Positions 6,082 to 14,865 of a stretch of 64,000 bases of DNA are shown in pieces (position 1 is the first letter of the stretch; each line of letters starts with the position of its first letter). The DNA lies in contig NZ_JACVPS010000014.1 of assembly GCF_018881755.1 (NCBI RefSeq), forward strand, positions 1 to 64,000, in the 5' to 3' direction. The translations under genes and the position numbers were made by a program. This DNA comes from Polynucleobacter finlandensis. GTDB taxonomy: Bacteria > Pseudomonadota > Gammaproteobacteria > Burkholderiales > Burkholderiaceae. The notes beneath the pieces were generated by a model, which was not told where the DNA came from, searched no databases, and was given only the letters and a program-made list of their open reading frames with translations.

Positions 6082-7793
6082 TAACTCGCAGCACTTTCTT
6101 TTTGATCGACTGCTTTATCTTTTTTCTTGGCGTTTTTATAAGCTGCTTCTTTGAAAGGTGTCACACCAATTCTGCGATACGCATCGATGAAGGATTCATC
6201 ATCCGTGCGTTGCGCTACATAGGTATTGATGACATTGGTGATCACATCCGGAATCTCATCGGCATAGAAAGAGGGCCCAATGACTTTGCCAATGGCGGCA
6301 TCATTGCCTTGCTCGCCACCCAAGGTAATTTGATACCACTCTTCACCGTCTTTATCGACACCCAGCACGCCAATATTGCCAACGTGATGGTGACCACAAG
6401 AGTTAATGCAGCCGGAAATATTTAAACTGATATCACCCAGATCAAATAAGTAATCTAAGTTATCAAAGCGTTCCTGAATCGCTTTGGCGATCGGTAAAGA
6501 TTTAGCATTCGCTAAAGAGCAGAAGTCCCCACCAGGGCAAGCAATGATGTCTGTGAGCAAGCCAATGTTCGGCAGGGCGACATGTTGTTGCTTGGCGGCC
6601 TGCCAGAGCTCCAATAGTTTGGATTGCTCAACGTCAGCTAGTACCAAGTTTTGCTCATGAGAAACACGGAGCTCACCAAAGCTGTATTGATCAGACAAAT
6701 CAGCAATGGCGTTCATTTGCGCAACAGTCGCATCGCCTGGCGCAACCGTGCCGTGCGGCTTTAGGGATAGGATGACACTAGCGTAGCCTGCTACTTGATG
6801 CGGCTTCACATTACGCTCAAGCCAACGCGCAAAGGCGGAGCGCTCGGTTTCTGAAGCTTCCGCAACGATTTGTTGTTCGCTTAACGCACTCAGTTGCTGA
6901 TAGGCGGGCTTCGTAAAGTGTTTGGCAACGCGATCCCACTCAGCCTGGGTGAAGTTGTCATCACCATTTTTAATGTGGGTCCATTCACCTTCAACTTGGC
7001 GCGCAAACTCTTCTGGCCCTAAGGCTTTCACCAGAATCTTGATGCGAGCTTTATAGAGGTTGTCTCTACGACCAAAGCGGTTGTATACACGCAGCAGCGC
7101 TGTTAGGTAGCTAGGCAGTACTTGCCAAGGCACATCTTGTTTAATCAGTGAACCCAGGATTGGTGTGCGACCCATGCCACCACCGGCATAGATATCAGCA
7201 ATGAGTTCGCCTTGAGTGTTTTTCTTAAGCTCAATACCAACGTCATGACAGAGCAGTACAGTGCGGTCTTCTTTGGCGCCATTAATTGCAAATTTAAACT
7301 TGCGCGGTAAGTGGGCGAACTCTGGATGCAAGGTTGACCATTGACGCAGTAATTCGCAAACAGGGCGAGGATCAATATATTCATCACCAGCAACACCAGC
7401 AAAGGCATCACTCGTAATGTTGCGAATACAGTTGCCAGAGGTTTGAATGGCATGCATCTCTACCTTAGCAAGTTCAGCCAAGATGTCGGGAGTTTGATCT
7501 AACTCAATCCAGTTAAATTGAATGTTTTGACGCGTCGTAAAGTGACCATAACCACGATCATATTTTTCTGCAATCAGAGCCAAGGTGCGCAATTGCTTTG
7601 CACTTAACAGACCATAAGGAATGGCAACGCGCAGCATATAAGCATGGCGTTGGTGGTAAAGACCATTTTGCAAGCGCAGTGGGCGAAACTCTTCCTCGGC
7701 TAAAGTGCCGTTGATGCGTCTAGCTACCTGGTCTCTAAATTGGGCAACCCGTTGATCTACAAGGGTTTGGTCAATAGCGTCATATTTATACAT
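6081..7793 (-). CDS. cysI: Sulfite reductase haemoprotein (CysI-like, siroheme/4Fe-4S)
   Basis: The 570-residue protein is a nitrite/sulfite reductase haemoprotein. The cluster and siroheme ligands are visible as CPGGDFC (C-x5-C) and later CINSC (C-x3-C), within IACPGGDFCSLANAK and SGCINSCGHHHVGNIG. The two half-repeats of the family are present. It reduces sulfite to sulfide with six electrons during cysteine synthesis. No flavoprotein partner (CysJ) is nearby, so ferredoxin or another donor is possible. It heads the operon with DUF934 and cobA. Upstream, a 180-base divergent spacer contains AT-rich imperfect palindromes that could bind a LysR regulator such as CysB. Confidence 0.93.
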   Translation of the reverse strand: MYKYDAIDQTLVDQRVAQFRDQVARRINGTLAEEEFRPLRLQNGLYHQRHAYMLRVAIPYGLLSAKQLRTLALIAEKYDRGYGHFTTRQNIQFNWIELDQTPDILAELAKVEMHAIQTSGNCIRNITSDAFAGVAGDEYIDPRPVCELLRQWSTLHPEFAHLPRKFKFAINGAKEDRTVLLCHDVGIELKKNTQGELIADIYAGGGMGRTPILGSLIKQDVPWQVLPSYLTALLRVYNRFGRRDNLYKARIKILVKALGPEEFARQVEGEWTHIKNGDDNFTQAEWDRVAKHFTKPAYQQLSALSEQQIVAEASETERSAFARWLERNVKPHQVAGYASVILSLKPHGTVAPGDATVAQMNAIADLSDQYSFGELRVSHEQNLVLADVEQSKLLELWQAAKQQHVALPNIGLLTDIIACPGGDFCSLANAKSLPIAKAIQERFDNLDYLFDLGDISLNISGCINSCGHHHVGNIGVLGVDKDGEEWYQITLGGEQGNDAAIGKVIGPSFYADEIPDVITNVINTYVAQRTDDESFIDAYRRIGVTPFKEAAYKNAKKKDKAVDQKESAAS

Positions 7794-7874
7794 AGCCGAT
7801 GATTGTCGTGGATTTGGGATATAACTTCAAATACTCAAAAGTGCATCTGATATACCTATTTGGATATATAGAGA

Positions 7875-7893
7875 AGTCTTTAGGCAGAAGACT
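7875..7893. promoter_or_regulatory. Inverted repeat in the cysI/serine-hydrolase divergent spacer
   Basis: AGTCTT and AAGACT flank a seven-base spacer. Just left, ATATACC and GGATATAT (about 7851-7869) form an imperfect palindrome of the AT-rich type bound by LysR-family regulators. Control of cysI by CysB or a relative is plausible, but neither site matches a consensus closely. Confidence 0.25.
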
Positions 7894-7972
7894 GAAATTC
7901 TGTTTAAATACAAGGAGATACCTAAATTTACGTTTTTGGTATCAAGCAAAAACATAAGAAAATGGAGACAAA

Positions 7973-9241
7973 ATGAACGTATTAAAGGCCGTCAGCCTCT
8001 TGGCGACACTATTAGCTAGCACCGCTCTATACGCAGCACAAGCCACATCACCCTTACCAGCAGCTCAAGGTAAGGGGTTTACACAAGAAGGCATTGCCAA
8101 AATCGATGGATTCTTTGCGGATCAAATTGCGACAAACCAGACTCCAGGCGCTGTGCTGGCAGTGGCAAAAAATGGCAAGTTGGTGATTTATAAATCCTAT
8201 GGCTATTTAGATAAGGCAAACAATAAGCCGATGACTAAAGATGCTATTTTCAATTTAGCTTCAATGACCAAAGTGATGGCTGCAGTTGGTGGCCTCACGT
8301 TTTATGAGGAGGGCAAGTTGCCGCTCAATGCACCCATCTCCAATTGGTTCCCACAATTTAAAGATACCAAAGTAGGTCAGGTGGATCCCGATGGTAAGTT
8401 AACGTCCGTACCCGCAAAAAATCCCATTACTGTTCAAGATTTGATGCGCCATACCAATGGCCTCACATATGGCGGACGAGGTACCACTCCAGTACATAAG
8501 TTATTTCCAGCGGGCTCTGCCCCTGCAGCCTTGGAGTACAGCGGCGATCAATTCATTAACAAGCTAGCTAGCACTCCATTGCTATATGAACCAGGTACTG
8601 TTTGGGATTATGGTTTCGGTATTGATGTGCTCGGTTTGATTGAAGAAAAAATTGCGGGAAAACCGCTCGGTAGTGTTTTGCAAGAGCGCGTCTGGAGCAA
8701 AGTGGGTATGCCTGATACGACCTTTCAGGTGGCAGATAAAGACCGTGCGCGTTTAGCCCAACCTTTACCAGTCGATCCGTTAACTGGCAAACTCCAGAAG
8801 CTAGATATCCTCACTGAAAAGGTGAAGTTTGATTGCGGCGGTTCTTGCGCTTTTTCAACAGCGGGAGACTACGTTCGATTTGGGCAAATGTTATTGAATG
8901 GCGGCAGTCTTGATGGCAAGCGCGTTTTGGGTCCGCAGACAGTGGCTTTCATGACATCGAATCATTTGAATAAAGACATTAAAAATATGGTGGGCGGCAC
9001 AGAACCAGGTCGAGTCGGTTATGGCTTTGGCTTGGGTGTTGCGGTCCGTATGGAGCGCGGCCTATCTGCGATCAATGGCAATGTTGGTGACTACACTTGG
9101 AATGGCGCTAATGGCACCATCTTTTGGGTTGATCCACAAGAGCAAATGGTTGTCGTCATGATGTCAGTTGCACCAGGAGAAATTCGGAAGGTACATCGCG
9201 AGAAATTAAATGCACTCGTTTATGGAGCGCTTGAGAAATAA
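7973..9241 (+). CDS. Exported serine hydrolase, class C beta-lactamase/EstB family
   Basis: The 422-residue protein starts with a signal peptide (about residues 1-23, cleavage after LYA-AQA). It then carries the SxxK nucleophile motif Ser97-Met-Thr-Lys100 in FNLASMTKVMAAV and a Tyr motif in WDYGFG near 213. The beta-lactamase fold of this family is used by esterases, D-aminopeptidases and AmpC-like enzymes; the sequence does not say which. A GGAG ribosome site precedes the ATG. It is divergent from cysI and alone in its transcription unit, so context gives no substrate. Resistance function should not be assumed. Confidence 0.85.
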   Translation: MNVLKAVSLLATLLASTALYAAQATSPLPAAQGKGFTQEGIAKIDGFFADQIATNQTPGAVLAVAKNGKLVIYKSYGYLDKANNKPMTKDAIFNLASMTKVMAAVGGLTFYEEGKLPLNAPISNWFPQFKDTKVGQVDPDGKLTSVPAKNPITVQDLMRHTNGLTYGGRGTTPVHKLFPAGSAPAALEYSGDQFINKLASTPLLYEPGTVWDYGFGIDVLGLIEEKIAGKPLGSVLQERVWSKVGMPDTTFQVADKDRARLAQPLPVDPLTGKLQKLDILTEKVKFDCGGSCAFSTAGDYVRFGQMLLNGGSLDGKRVLGPQTVAFMTSNHLNKDIKNMVGGTEPGRVGYGFGLGVAVRMERGLSAINGNVGDYTWNGANGTIFWVDPQEQMVVVMMSVAPGEIRKVHREKLNALVYGALEK

Positions 9242-9301
9242 TTACTTCGTTGATATCGCAAAAAATATGATCATCAACGCCGGACAAGAAATAACAGAGT
9301 C

Positions 9302-9385
9302 ATGAAGCAATGGATGGATGGGAGGGATTTTGACCCTATCTTTGAAGAGCGCCACAAGCATGAGGCTAATTATTCTTGGTGGTAG
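9302..9385 (+). CDS. Possible 27-residue micro-protein
   Basis: An open frame from ATG 9302 encodes 27 residues, starting MKQWMDGRDFDPIFEERH and ending SWW. The ribosome-binding context is weak. It lies alone in the gap between the serine hydrolase and the HTH gene. It might be a small protein, a remnant or chance; I cannot tell. Confidence 0.15.
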   Translation: MKQWMDGRDFDPIFEERHKHEANYSWW

Positions 9386-9425
9386 GGGTGGACTTTCTGC
9401 GTTTTTTTCCAATAAAACCCGATGT

Positions 9426-9477
9426 AATGTTTCTTAAAGTATACAAAATATAATTAATGTATATAATAAGAAACATT
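9426..9477. promoter_or_regulatory. Operator/promoter of the AbiE-like toxin-antitoxin pair
   Basis: A perfect ten-base inverted repeat, AATGTTTCTT (9426-9435) and AAGAAACATT (9468-9477), brackets an AT-rich segment with two TATAAT hexamers (9449-9454 and 9462-9467) and GTATAC / GTATAT elements. The repeat ends at the base before ATG 9478. This is the layout expected for an autorepressed antitoxin promoter. Confidence 0.65.
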
Positions 9478-9981
9478 ATGAATATAGCCGCAGACCATGA
9501 AAAACGTCAAAATCCCCTTTCCCTATTGAGTTTGGGAGCTCAAATCACAGCCAGGAGAAAAGTACTCAAGGTTCGTGCGCTGTCATGCGCGGGGGCTGCG
9601 GGTATTTCTAGGGTGACATTGCATCGTATTGAAAAGGGCGAACCTTCAGTGAATGTAGGAGCTTATTTGCAAGTATGTGAGGCCCTGGGCTTGCATCTGG
9701 CTTTGCTGCCTTTAGGCTCCCAGGAATTGAGGCAGGGAAAAAAATTAAAAAAAGAAAGCGCCTCAAATAACGATATGCCCCATATTCGTATTCAGGACTA
9801 CCCCCAGTTAAAAGCTTTGGCTTGGCAGTTAAAGGCCGACATGTTGTTGACTGATGATGAAGCAATAGGGATTTATGAGCGTAATAAACGTTTTCTAGAT
9901 TTGAATCAAATTGATGATCAAGAAAGGGTTTTAATGAAAAGGCTAATTGCAACAAAGGGTATGGAGCGCTTACTTGTTTAA
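9478..9981 (+). CDS. XRE-type antitoxin/regulator of an AbiE-like pair
   Basis: The protein has a helix-turn-helix at about residues 20-70: GAQITARRKVLKVRALSCA, GISRVTLHRIEKGEPSVNV, then YLQVCEALGLHLALLPLG. The C-terminal half contains DYPQLKALAWQL and is probably the partner-binding part. I choose ATG 9478 rather than ATG 9457 because the earlier start lies inside the operator. Its end overlaps the nucleotidyltransferase frame, or sits five bases past that gene's preferred TTG start. HTH plus AbiEii-type nucleotidyltransferase pairs are toxin-antitoxin systems, some with phage-defence activity. The antitoxin role is inferred from that pairing. Confidence 0.8.
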   Translation: MNIAADHEKRQNPLSLLSLGAQITARRKVLKVRALSCAGAAGISRVTLHRIEKGEPSVNVGAYLQVCEALGLHLALLPLGSQELRQGKKLKKESASNNDMPHIRIQDYPQLKALAWQLKADMLLTDDEAIGIYERNKRFLDLNQIDDQERVLMKRLIATKGMERLLV

Positions 9982-10696
9982 GCGCCCACATCATCAGAGA
10001 ATTTCAGAGATTCTTGAAAGACTTAACCATGAACTCTTGATGGAGCATCACTGCTTTTTTGGTGGTGGGACAGCCATTGCTCTTTTGTATGAGGAGTATC
10101 GCGAATCGGTAGATATCGATTTTTTAATTTCCGATCTGGAGCATTATCGCGCCCTTCGAGAATTGTTGACGGGTCCTGATGGCATTGGATCTATCACTCA
10201 TAAAAACATGAAGCTAGCGTTAGCCCGAGAGATTCGGGCTGATCAATATGGTATTCGAACTGTCATTCAGATGGGTGATGTAAGAGTAAAGTTCGAAATA
10301 GTTTTAGAGGGGCGGATTTCATTTGAAATGCCCAAGGATAAAGATCGAGTGGGGGAGATCGCCACCCTAAGTAGAGGGGATCTGATGGCTAGCAAGCTTT
10401 TAGCTAACTCAGATCGTTGGAATGATGGCAGCGTATTCAGTCGGGATATTATTGATTTGGCAATGCTGGACTCTAAAAAAGAAGAGCTCCAAAAGGCATT
10501 ACAGAAATCTCAACTAGCTTATGGCGATAGCATTTGTAGGGATTTGCAAAAAGCTGTAGAGCGCCTACTCACCCGCGAACACGAGTTGGAAAAATGTATG
10601 GAGGCGCTACAGATGAATGTGCCCCGGGCCTTGTTATGGCAGAGGCTAAATGATTTGAGATCAAATGAGTTCCTAGTGCGCCCAAAAGATCAATAA
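9974..10696 (+). CDS. AbiEii/AbiGii-type nucleotidyltransferase toxin
   Basis: The protein shows the nucleotidyltransferase core GGGTAIALLYEEYRESVDIDFL: the GG(x)T loop and the paired aspartates of DIDF. A later RGDLMASKLLANSDRWNDGS segment and a FSRDIIDLAML motif are both typical of AbiEii family toxins. Related toxins transfer nucleotides to tRNA 3' ends and stop translation. TTG 9974 is preferred because GGAG lies seven bases upstream; TTG 9947 is an alternative. It overlaps the HTH gene end by eight bases, implying coupled translation. All core catalytic residues appear intact. Confidence 0.83.
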   Translation: MFKRPHHQRISEILERLNHELLMEHHCFFGGGTAIALLYEEYRESVDIDFLISDLEHYRALRELLTGPDGIGSITHKNMKLALAREIRADQYGIRTVIQMGDVRVKFEIVLEGRISFEMPKDKDRVGEIATLSRGDLMASKLLANSDRWNDGSVFSRDIIDLAMLDSKKEELQKALQKSQLAYGDSICRDLQKAVERLLTREHELEKCMEALQMNVPRALLWQRLNDLRSNEFLVRPKDQ

Positions 10697-10708
10697 CACT
10701 AACCTTTT

Positions 10709-11083
10709 CTAAATCCTAAATTCTCGATAGTGCCTATAAAGGTTGGCGATGGATGCAAAGCCTAGAACTACGATCAATACCGAGAAAAGATAGTCGATGG
10801 TCAAGTAATTGAAGATGCCAAGCTGAATGGCTAGTGTAGCGGCTATGAATGCACCAAGCGCCCCAAAGACAACTAACTTAAATTGGGGAATAAAGGCGCC
10901 CAAGGTAATGGCCACAAAAATCAAGACGAGATCTGAAACGAGTTTGTCGGCAGTCTCAAAAATACGGTTGGTTAACTCGGGGTTGGTGAGCTTACCTACA
11001 ATAGCAATGACTAAAATGGCAGCGAGCACTGCAAAATTTAACTTCGCTTTGCTAAGGATGTCTTTAAGCTGCTCGTCCATCAT
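10709..11083 (-). CDS. Small membrane protein of unknown function (124 aa)
   Basis: I do not recognise a family. After a short acidic/basic N-terminus (MMDEQLKDILSKAK) there are four hydrophobic segments: about 17-32, 50-68, 72-90 and 95-112. The last residues (YRHYREFRI) are basic and probably cytoplasmic. It follows the 74-residue membrane protein at 11099 by 15 bases on the same strand, so the two are probably co-transcribed after the LigI-like hydrolase operon. No catalytic motif is seen. Confidence 0.6.
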   Translation of the reverse strand: MMDEQLKDILSKAKLNFAVLAAILVIAIVGKLTNPELTNRIFETADKLVSDLVLIFVAITLGAFIPQFKLVVFGALGAFIAATLAIQLGIFNYLTIDYLFSVLIVVLGFASIANLYRHYREFRI

Positions 11084-11098
11084 TTTTGCATTTTCTGT

Positions 11099-11323
11099 TT
11101 AAGAAGTGCTGCCATTAAATACCAGACTCATGCCAATCCACAAAATAACAAAAGCAAGCAAAGCAGTGAAGCCCAGTTTTTTGAGGAAGTAGCCAAGGGT
11201 ATCCATATACGCTTCATCATTTCTACCAAAGTGCTGATCAAAGCGTTTCCAAAATAGGCGACCCACGAAGAGCGGTAAAAGGATGGCAACAAGGCCAAGA
11301 ACAACGGTAAGGGTTGTATTCAT
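11099..11323 (-). CDS. Small membrane protein of unknown function (74 aa)
   Basis: Two hydrophobic segments (about residues 5-23 and 50-70) flank a charged centre WKRFDQHFGRNDEAYMD. No recognised domain. It lies between the hydrolase at 11340 and the four-span membrane protein at 10709, all leftward with short gaps, which suggests co-transcription. Two small membrane proteins side by side may form a complex, but nothing in the sequence proves it. Confidence 0.55.
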   Translation of the reverse strand: MNTTLTVVLGLVAILLPLFVGRLFWKRFDQHFGRNDEAYMDTLGYFLKKLGFTALLAFVILWIGMSLVFNGSTS

Positions 11324-11339
11324 CTGAGTGTGCTAATTT

Positions 11340-12239
11340 CTAGGTGGGGAAGTCGTAAAGCATACAGGGGTTGTCTACCAAGATGGCTTTTCTGAGCGAT
11401 TCGTCAGAAACCCACGATCCAAGCAGCTCACACAGGTCAGCATCATGGGGCATGTGCTTTTTGACCATCACATGTGGCCAATCACTGCCCCAGATAAGTT
11501 GTTTTGGGTTTGCCACAATAACTGCATCATTGAATGGGCGCATATCGGCATAGGGCAGATCGCCATCACAAATGCGATAAGGCCCTGTCATCTTGACCCA
11601 CGCCTTTTGATCTTTCATTAAATTGAGCAATCCGATAAACCCCTGATCGCTGATGCCATGCTTTGCATGCGAATAACCAAAGTGCCCAAACACCAAATCT
11701 ACCGGAAAGTTCGCAAACGTTTTATCCAGATCGGGATATTCATTGACATGCATGAGTAACTCGAGATGCCAGCCAAAGGGCGCAATACGCTGAGCTAATG
11801 CAGTGAGCGCTTGAATAGGTAGGCCAGCTGATTTATCTGCTACATCCACAATATTGCAACGTAGTCCTCTCACGCCTGTTGCATGGAGTTGCTCTAGTTG
11901 AGCATCGCTGATTTTCTGTGGATCAATATCAAGCACTGCAACCCCCCGAAACTTTTGGGGATGGGAGTTGAGTGCGGCAAGCATGGCGCGGTTATCGCTG
12001 CCATAAACACTAGGCTGAACCAAGACGGCACGGCCAATGCCGAGCATAGCTAGCAGCGCGTTATATTGCGTGAGCGTCGCATCAGGTGGCGTGTAGATGC
12101 GTTCATTTGCATAAGGGAAGGCTGATGCAGGCCCACAAACATGCGCGTGACAATCTACTGCCCCAGCCGGAAAGACGATCTTGGGTGAACGGATTTCTGG
12201 ATCTGGAGCCTGACAGAGTGGTGCTAATTCAGGCATCAA
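11340..12239 (-). CDS. Amidohydrolase of the 2-pyrone-4,6-dicarboxylate lactonase (LigI) family
   Basis: The 299-residue protein is a TIM-barrel metal-dependent hydrolase. VDCHAHVCGP near residue 29 supplies the first metal ligands, and IWGSDWPHV near the C-terminus gives the catalytic Asp. LigI-type enzymes open lactones formed in aromatic-acid catabolism, but the family also contains many uncharacterised dicarboxylate lactonases. It is 11 bases downstream of a Bug-type periplasmic binding protein, so the pair probably handles one imported organic acid. The exact substrate cannot be read from the sequence. Confidence 0.78.
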   Translation of the reverse strand: MMPELAPLCQAPDPEIRSPKIVFPAGAVDCHAHVCGPASAFPYANERIYTPPDATLTQYNALLAMLGIGRAVLVQPSVYGSDNRAMLAALNSHPQKFRGVAVLDIDPQKISDAQLEQLHATGVRGLRCNIVDVADKSAGLPIQALTALAQRIAPFGWHLELLMHVNEYPDLDKTFANFPVDLVFGHFGYSHAKHGISDQGFIGLLNLMKDQKAWVKMTGPYRICDGDLPYADMRPFNDAVIVANPKQLIWGSDWPHVMVKKHMPHDADLCELLGSWVSDESLRKAILVDNPCMLYDFPT

Positions 12240-12250
12240 TGAAAAATAAA

Positions 12251-13234
12251 TTATTGCGGTTCGATATTAGCGTCTCTGGCAATCTTTTGATACTTCGCCA
12301 TTTCATCGCGCACAAATTTACCGAACTCTGTTGGACTCATTGGGGTTGCTTTAATGCCTTTGGTTTCGTAAGCACTTTTGACTTCTGGATCTTGCATGGC
12401 TTGAGTCAAATCTTTATTAATCTTATTCACGATGGCTGCTGGGGTGCCTGCAGGCGCCCACATGCCAAACCATAATGAAATATCAAAGTTGGGATAACCT
12501 TGTTCTGCAATCGTTGGGATATCTGGAACTGCAGCGTTACGTGTTTTGCCAGTAACGCCCAGTGCGCGCACTTTTCCGCCTTTGAGTTGGCCAATTGCAG
12601 TATCTAATGGGGCCATATAAAAAGCAGTGCGTCCAGACATCGTGTCTTGAATGGCTTCTGGGGATCCTTTGTAGGGGACGTGAACCAATTTAATACCCAT
12701 CATGTTGTTGAAGTACTCCGCTGCTAAGTGTGCTGAGCTACCGACGCCGGCAGAGGCAAAAGGGATTTCTCCAGGTTTGGATTTCGCAGCAATGATGAGG
12801 TCGCGAATAGATTGATAAGGGCCATCAGCAGCGGTCACCATGACATAAGGAGTCTGCCCCAAAATAGCGACGTCAATCAAGCTCTTGAGCGGGTCGTAAG
12901 GCAGTTTCTTATAAATCGCGGGATTTGCCGCATAAGAGGCTGATTGCACTAATAGGGTATAGCCATCCGGATCAGAGTTCACCACCACGCCTGTGCCAAT
13001 GAGGCCGCCAGCACCAGGACGGTTTTCAATAATGACGGGCTGCTTCCAGGATTCCGTAAGGCTTTTTGCCAGTACGCGACCAGCAATATCAGCACCCGAG
13101 CCTGTAGTGAGGGGCACGATCATTCTGACGGTGTGGTTAGGGTAGCCTTGGGCGCTAGCTAGACCAGCGAGGATCGAAAGGCTGATAAGCACAAGAGCGA
13201 GCAGCAGGCGAGGGGTATGCTTTTGTTGGTTCAT
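12251..13234 (-). CDS. Bug/TctC-family periplasmic solute-binding protein
   Basis: The 327-residue protein has a signal peptide (about residues 1-28, ending ASAQG). The Bug-family body follows: MIVPLTTGSGADIAGRVLA, VIIENRPGAGGLIGT, and later PFASAGVGSSAHLAAEYF. These proteins bind small carboxylates in the periplasm for tripartite tricarboxylate transporters or for signalling. No TctA/TctB genes are close, which is common in Burkholderiales. It heads the leftward unit with the LigI-like hydrolase, so an aromatic-derived di- or tricarboxylate is a sensible ligand guess. Confidence 0.9.
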   Translation of the reverse strand: MNQQKHTPRLLLALVLISLSILAGLASAQGYPNHTVRMIVPLTTGSGADIAGRVLAKSLTESWKQPVIIENRPGAGGLIGTGVVVNSDPDGYTLLVQSASYAANPAIYKKLPYDPLKSLIDVAILGQTPYVMVTAADGPYQSIRDLIIAAKSKPGEIPFASAGVGSSAHLAAEYFNNMMGIKLVHVPYKGSPEAIQDTMSGRTAFYMAPLDTAIGQLKGGKVRALGVTGKTRNAAVPDIPTIAEQGYPNFDISLWFGMWAPAGTPAAIVNKINKDLTQAMQDPEVKSAYETKGIKATPMSPTEFGKFVRDEMAKYQKIARDANIEPQ

Positions 13235-13382
13235 GATGTCTCCTTAATGTTTTTTTAGATTCGTTGGATAATCTAACATGCCCTTGGGGTTGCTAGCTAT
13301 CAGACAAACACCTAATGAGGCAAAAGCAGCGTATTAAATAAGCTAAAACTAAAAATAAACCAAAAATGCAAGGTAGAGACAG

Positions 13383-14207
13383 ATGAACCAGACAAGTAGC
13401 AAACAAGCTCAAAATACGATCAAAGTAAATGGCTTAGATGTGGCCTATCGTTTTGACGGTCCAGAGAATGGCCATGTGATTTTGATTGCCAACAGCCTCA
13501 TGTCTGATTTGAGCATGTGGGATTGGAACGTACCTGCTCTAGCTGATCGTTATCGTGTTCTGCGCTATGACAAGCGTGGCCATGGTGGATCACAAACTAC
13601 TCCTGCTCCTTATAGCATCCCGCAATTGGCTGATGATGCTGTAGCACTATTAGATGCTTTGAAGATTGATAAGGTGCATTTCATTGGCTTATCAATGGGC
13701 GGCATGATTGGCCAGCAATTGGGCGCGCGTTACCCAGAGCGCGTTTATTCACTTTCCTTATGTGACACCGCTAGCGAGATGCCCCCACGCAATTTGTGGG
13801 AAGAGCGTTTTGAGATTGCGCGCAAGGATGGTATTCCAGGTTTGGTTGATGGGACCATTAAGCGTTGGTTTACCGCCCCCTTTATTGAACGTGCGCCGCA
13901 AGACATTGCAAAAGTGCGCCAGATGATTTTGGGTACGGGGGTCGAGGGTTATATTGGTTGCGCTAGTGCAGTGCGCGATATGGCTCAAACCACCATGCTA
14001 TTGAAAATCAAGGCACCAACCTTGATTTTGACAGGGCGTCAAGATCCTGCTTGTACGGTTGATCAAGCGATTGTGCTCAATCGCATGATTGATGGATCCA
14101 AGATGGTGATTCTGGAGGAGGCCGCTCATTTATCCAATATTGAGCAGCCAGAAGCATTTAATCGTACTGTTCGAGCATTTATTGATACAGTAGATAACAC
14201 TTTATAA
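13383..14207 (+). CDS. pcaD: Alpha/beta hydrolase, 3-oxoadipate enol-lactonase-like
   Basis: The 274-residue protein has the alpha/beta-hydrolase triad: nucleophile Ser in GLSMGGMIGQ, Asp in GRQDPACTV and His in EEAAHLSNIEQP. RYDKRGHGGSQ and the overall pattern match PcaD, which hydrolyses 3-oxoadipate enol-lactone in the protocatechuate branch of the beta-ketoadipate pathway. No other pca gene is adjacent, so the specific name is tentative; related carboxylesterases look similar. It is followed after nine bases by a DUF308 membrane protein and probably co-transcribed with it. Confidence 0.75.
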   Translation: MNQTSSKQAQNTIKVNGLDVAYRFDGPENGHVILIANSLMSDLSMWDWNVPALADRYRVLRYDKRGHGGSQTTPAPYSIPQLADDAVALLDALKIDKVHFIGLSMGGMIGQQLGARYPERVYSLSLCDTASEMPPRNLWEERFEIARKDGIPGLVDGTIKRWFTAPFIERAPQDIAKVRQMILGTGVEGYIGCASAVRDMAQTTMLLKIKAPTLILTGRQDPACTVDQAIVLNRMIDGSKMVILEEAAHLSNIEQPEAFNRTVRAFIDTVDNTL

Positions 14208-14216
14208 GGGGTAGAC

Positions 14217-14813
14217 ATGACCGAGAACAATTCACAATTATCCGTAGCTCAGCTTCAAGAGATTCGTACGGCTGTTTTAGGCGCGGCTGCCAAGGCCCCT
14301 GGAGCCCTCATTGGGCTCGGTATTTTATTTATTATTTTGGGCATGATTGGTGTAGCTGGCCAAGTGATGTTCTCCTTTGTGACGATTAATGTGCTCGGCG
14401 CATTTTTGATCATTGGCGGCGGCTTACAGTTTGCTCACGCGATTAAATCTCATGGCTGGAAGAGTGTTGGCATTCAAATAGTGTTGGCAGTTTTGTATAT
14501 TGCTGCCGGCCTCTTTACTTGGGCATTTCCAATTCCTGCGTTAGAGGGCATCACTTTGTGGCTCGCTGCCATATTCTTTGTCACAGGTTTCTTGCGTCTA
14601 GTCTCGGCATTCCAGCATCGCCACTTTGGCGAATGGTTCTGGCTGGTGTTGTCATCGGCCATCTCCATCTTGATGGGCGTGATGATTATGAATGGCTACC
14701 CAGCATCGAGCTTGTGGCTGCCAGGATTATTAATTGCGATTGAGCTTCTTTTGCAAGGTTGGTCAATGCTGTTCTTGGGCTTGGCTGCGAGCAACTTGAT
14801 TAAGGGCAAATAA
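14217..14813 (+). CDS. HdeD/DUF308-family membrane protein
   Basis: The 198-residue protein has about six hydrophobic segments in paired repeats, with ALIGLGILFIILGMIGVAG near residues 28-46 and FVTGFLRLVSAFQHR near 120-134. This is the layout of HdeD/DUF308 proteins, which are linked to acid resistance in enterics but are otherwise uncharacterised. A GGGG ribosome site and a nine-base gap place it in one unit with the preceding hydrolase. No catalytic site is evident. Confidence 0.75.
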   Translation: MTENNSQLSVAQLQEIRTAVLGAAAKAPGALIGLGILFIILGMIGVAGQVMFSFVTINVLGAFLIIGGGLQFAHAIKSHGWKSVGIQIVLAVLYIAAGLFTWAFPIPALEGITLWLAAIFFVTGFLRLVSAFQHRHFGEWFWLVLSSAISILMGVMIMNGYPASSLWLPGLLIAIELLLQGWSMLFLGLAASNLIKGK

Positions 14814-14865
14814 AATAGTGAAGAAGCTCAGCAAGCATCACTGCACTGCAGATGAATAGATAGCA

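Noticed and set aside
7973..9241. Calling the serine hydrolase a resistance beta-lactamase
   Set aside because: The SxxK motif is shared with esterases and peptidases, there is no AmpR-type neighbour and no specific beta-lactamase signature.
9608..9994. A 128-codon leftward frame
   Set aside because: Antisense to the HTH antitoxin gene, whose helix-turn-helix is clear.
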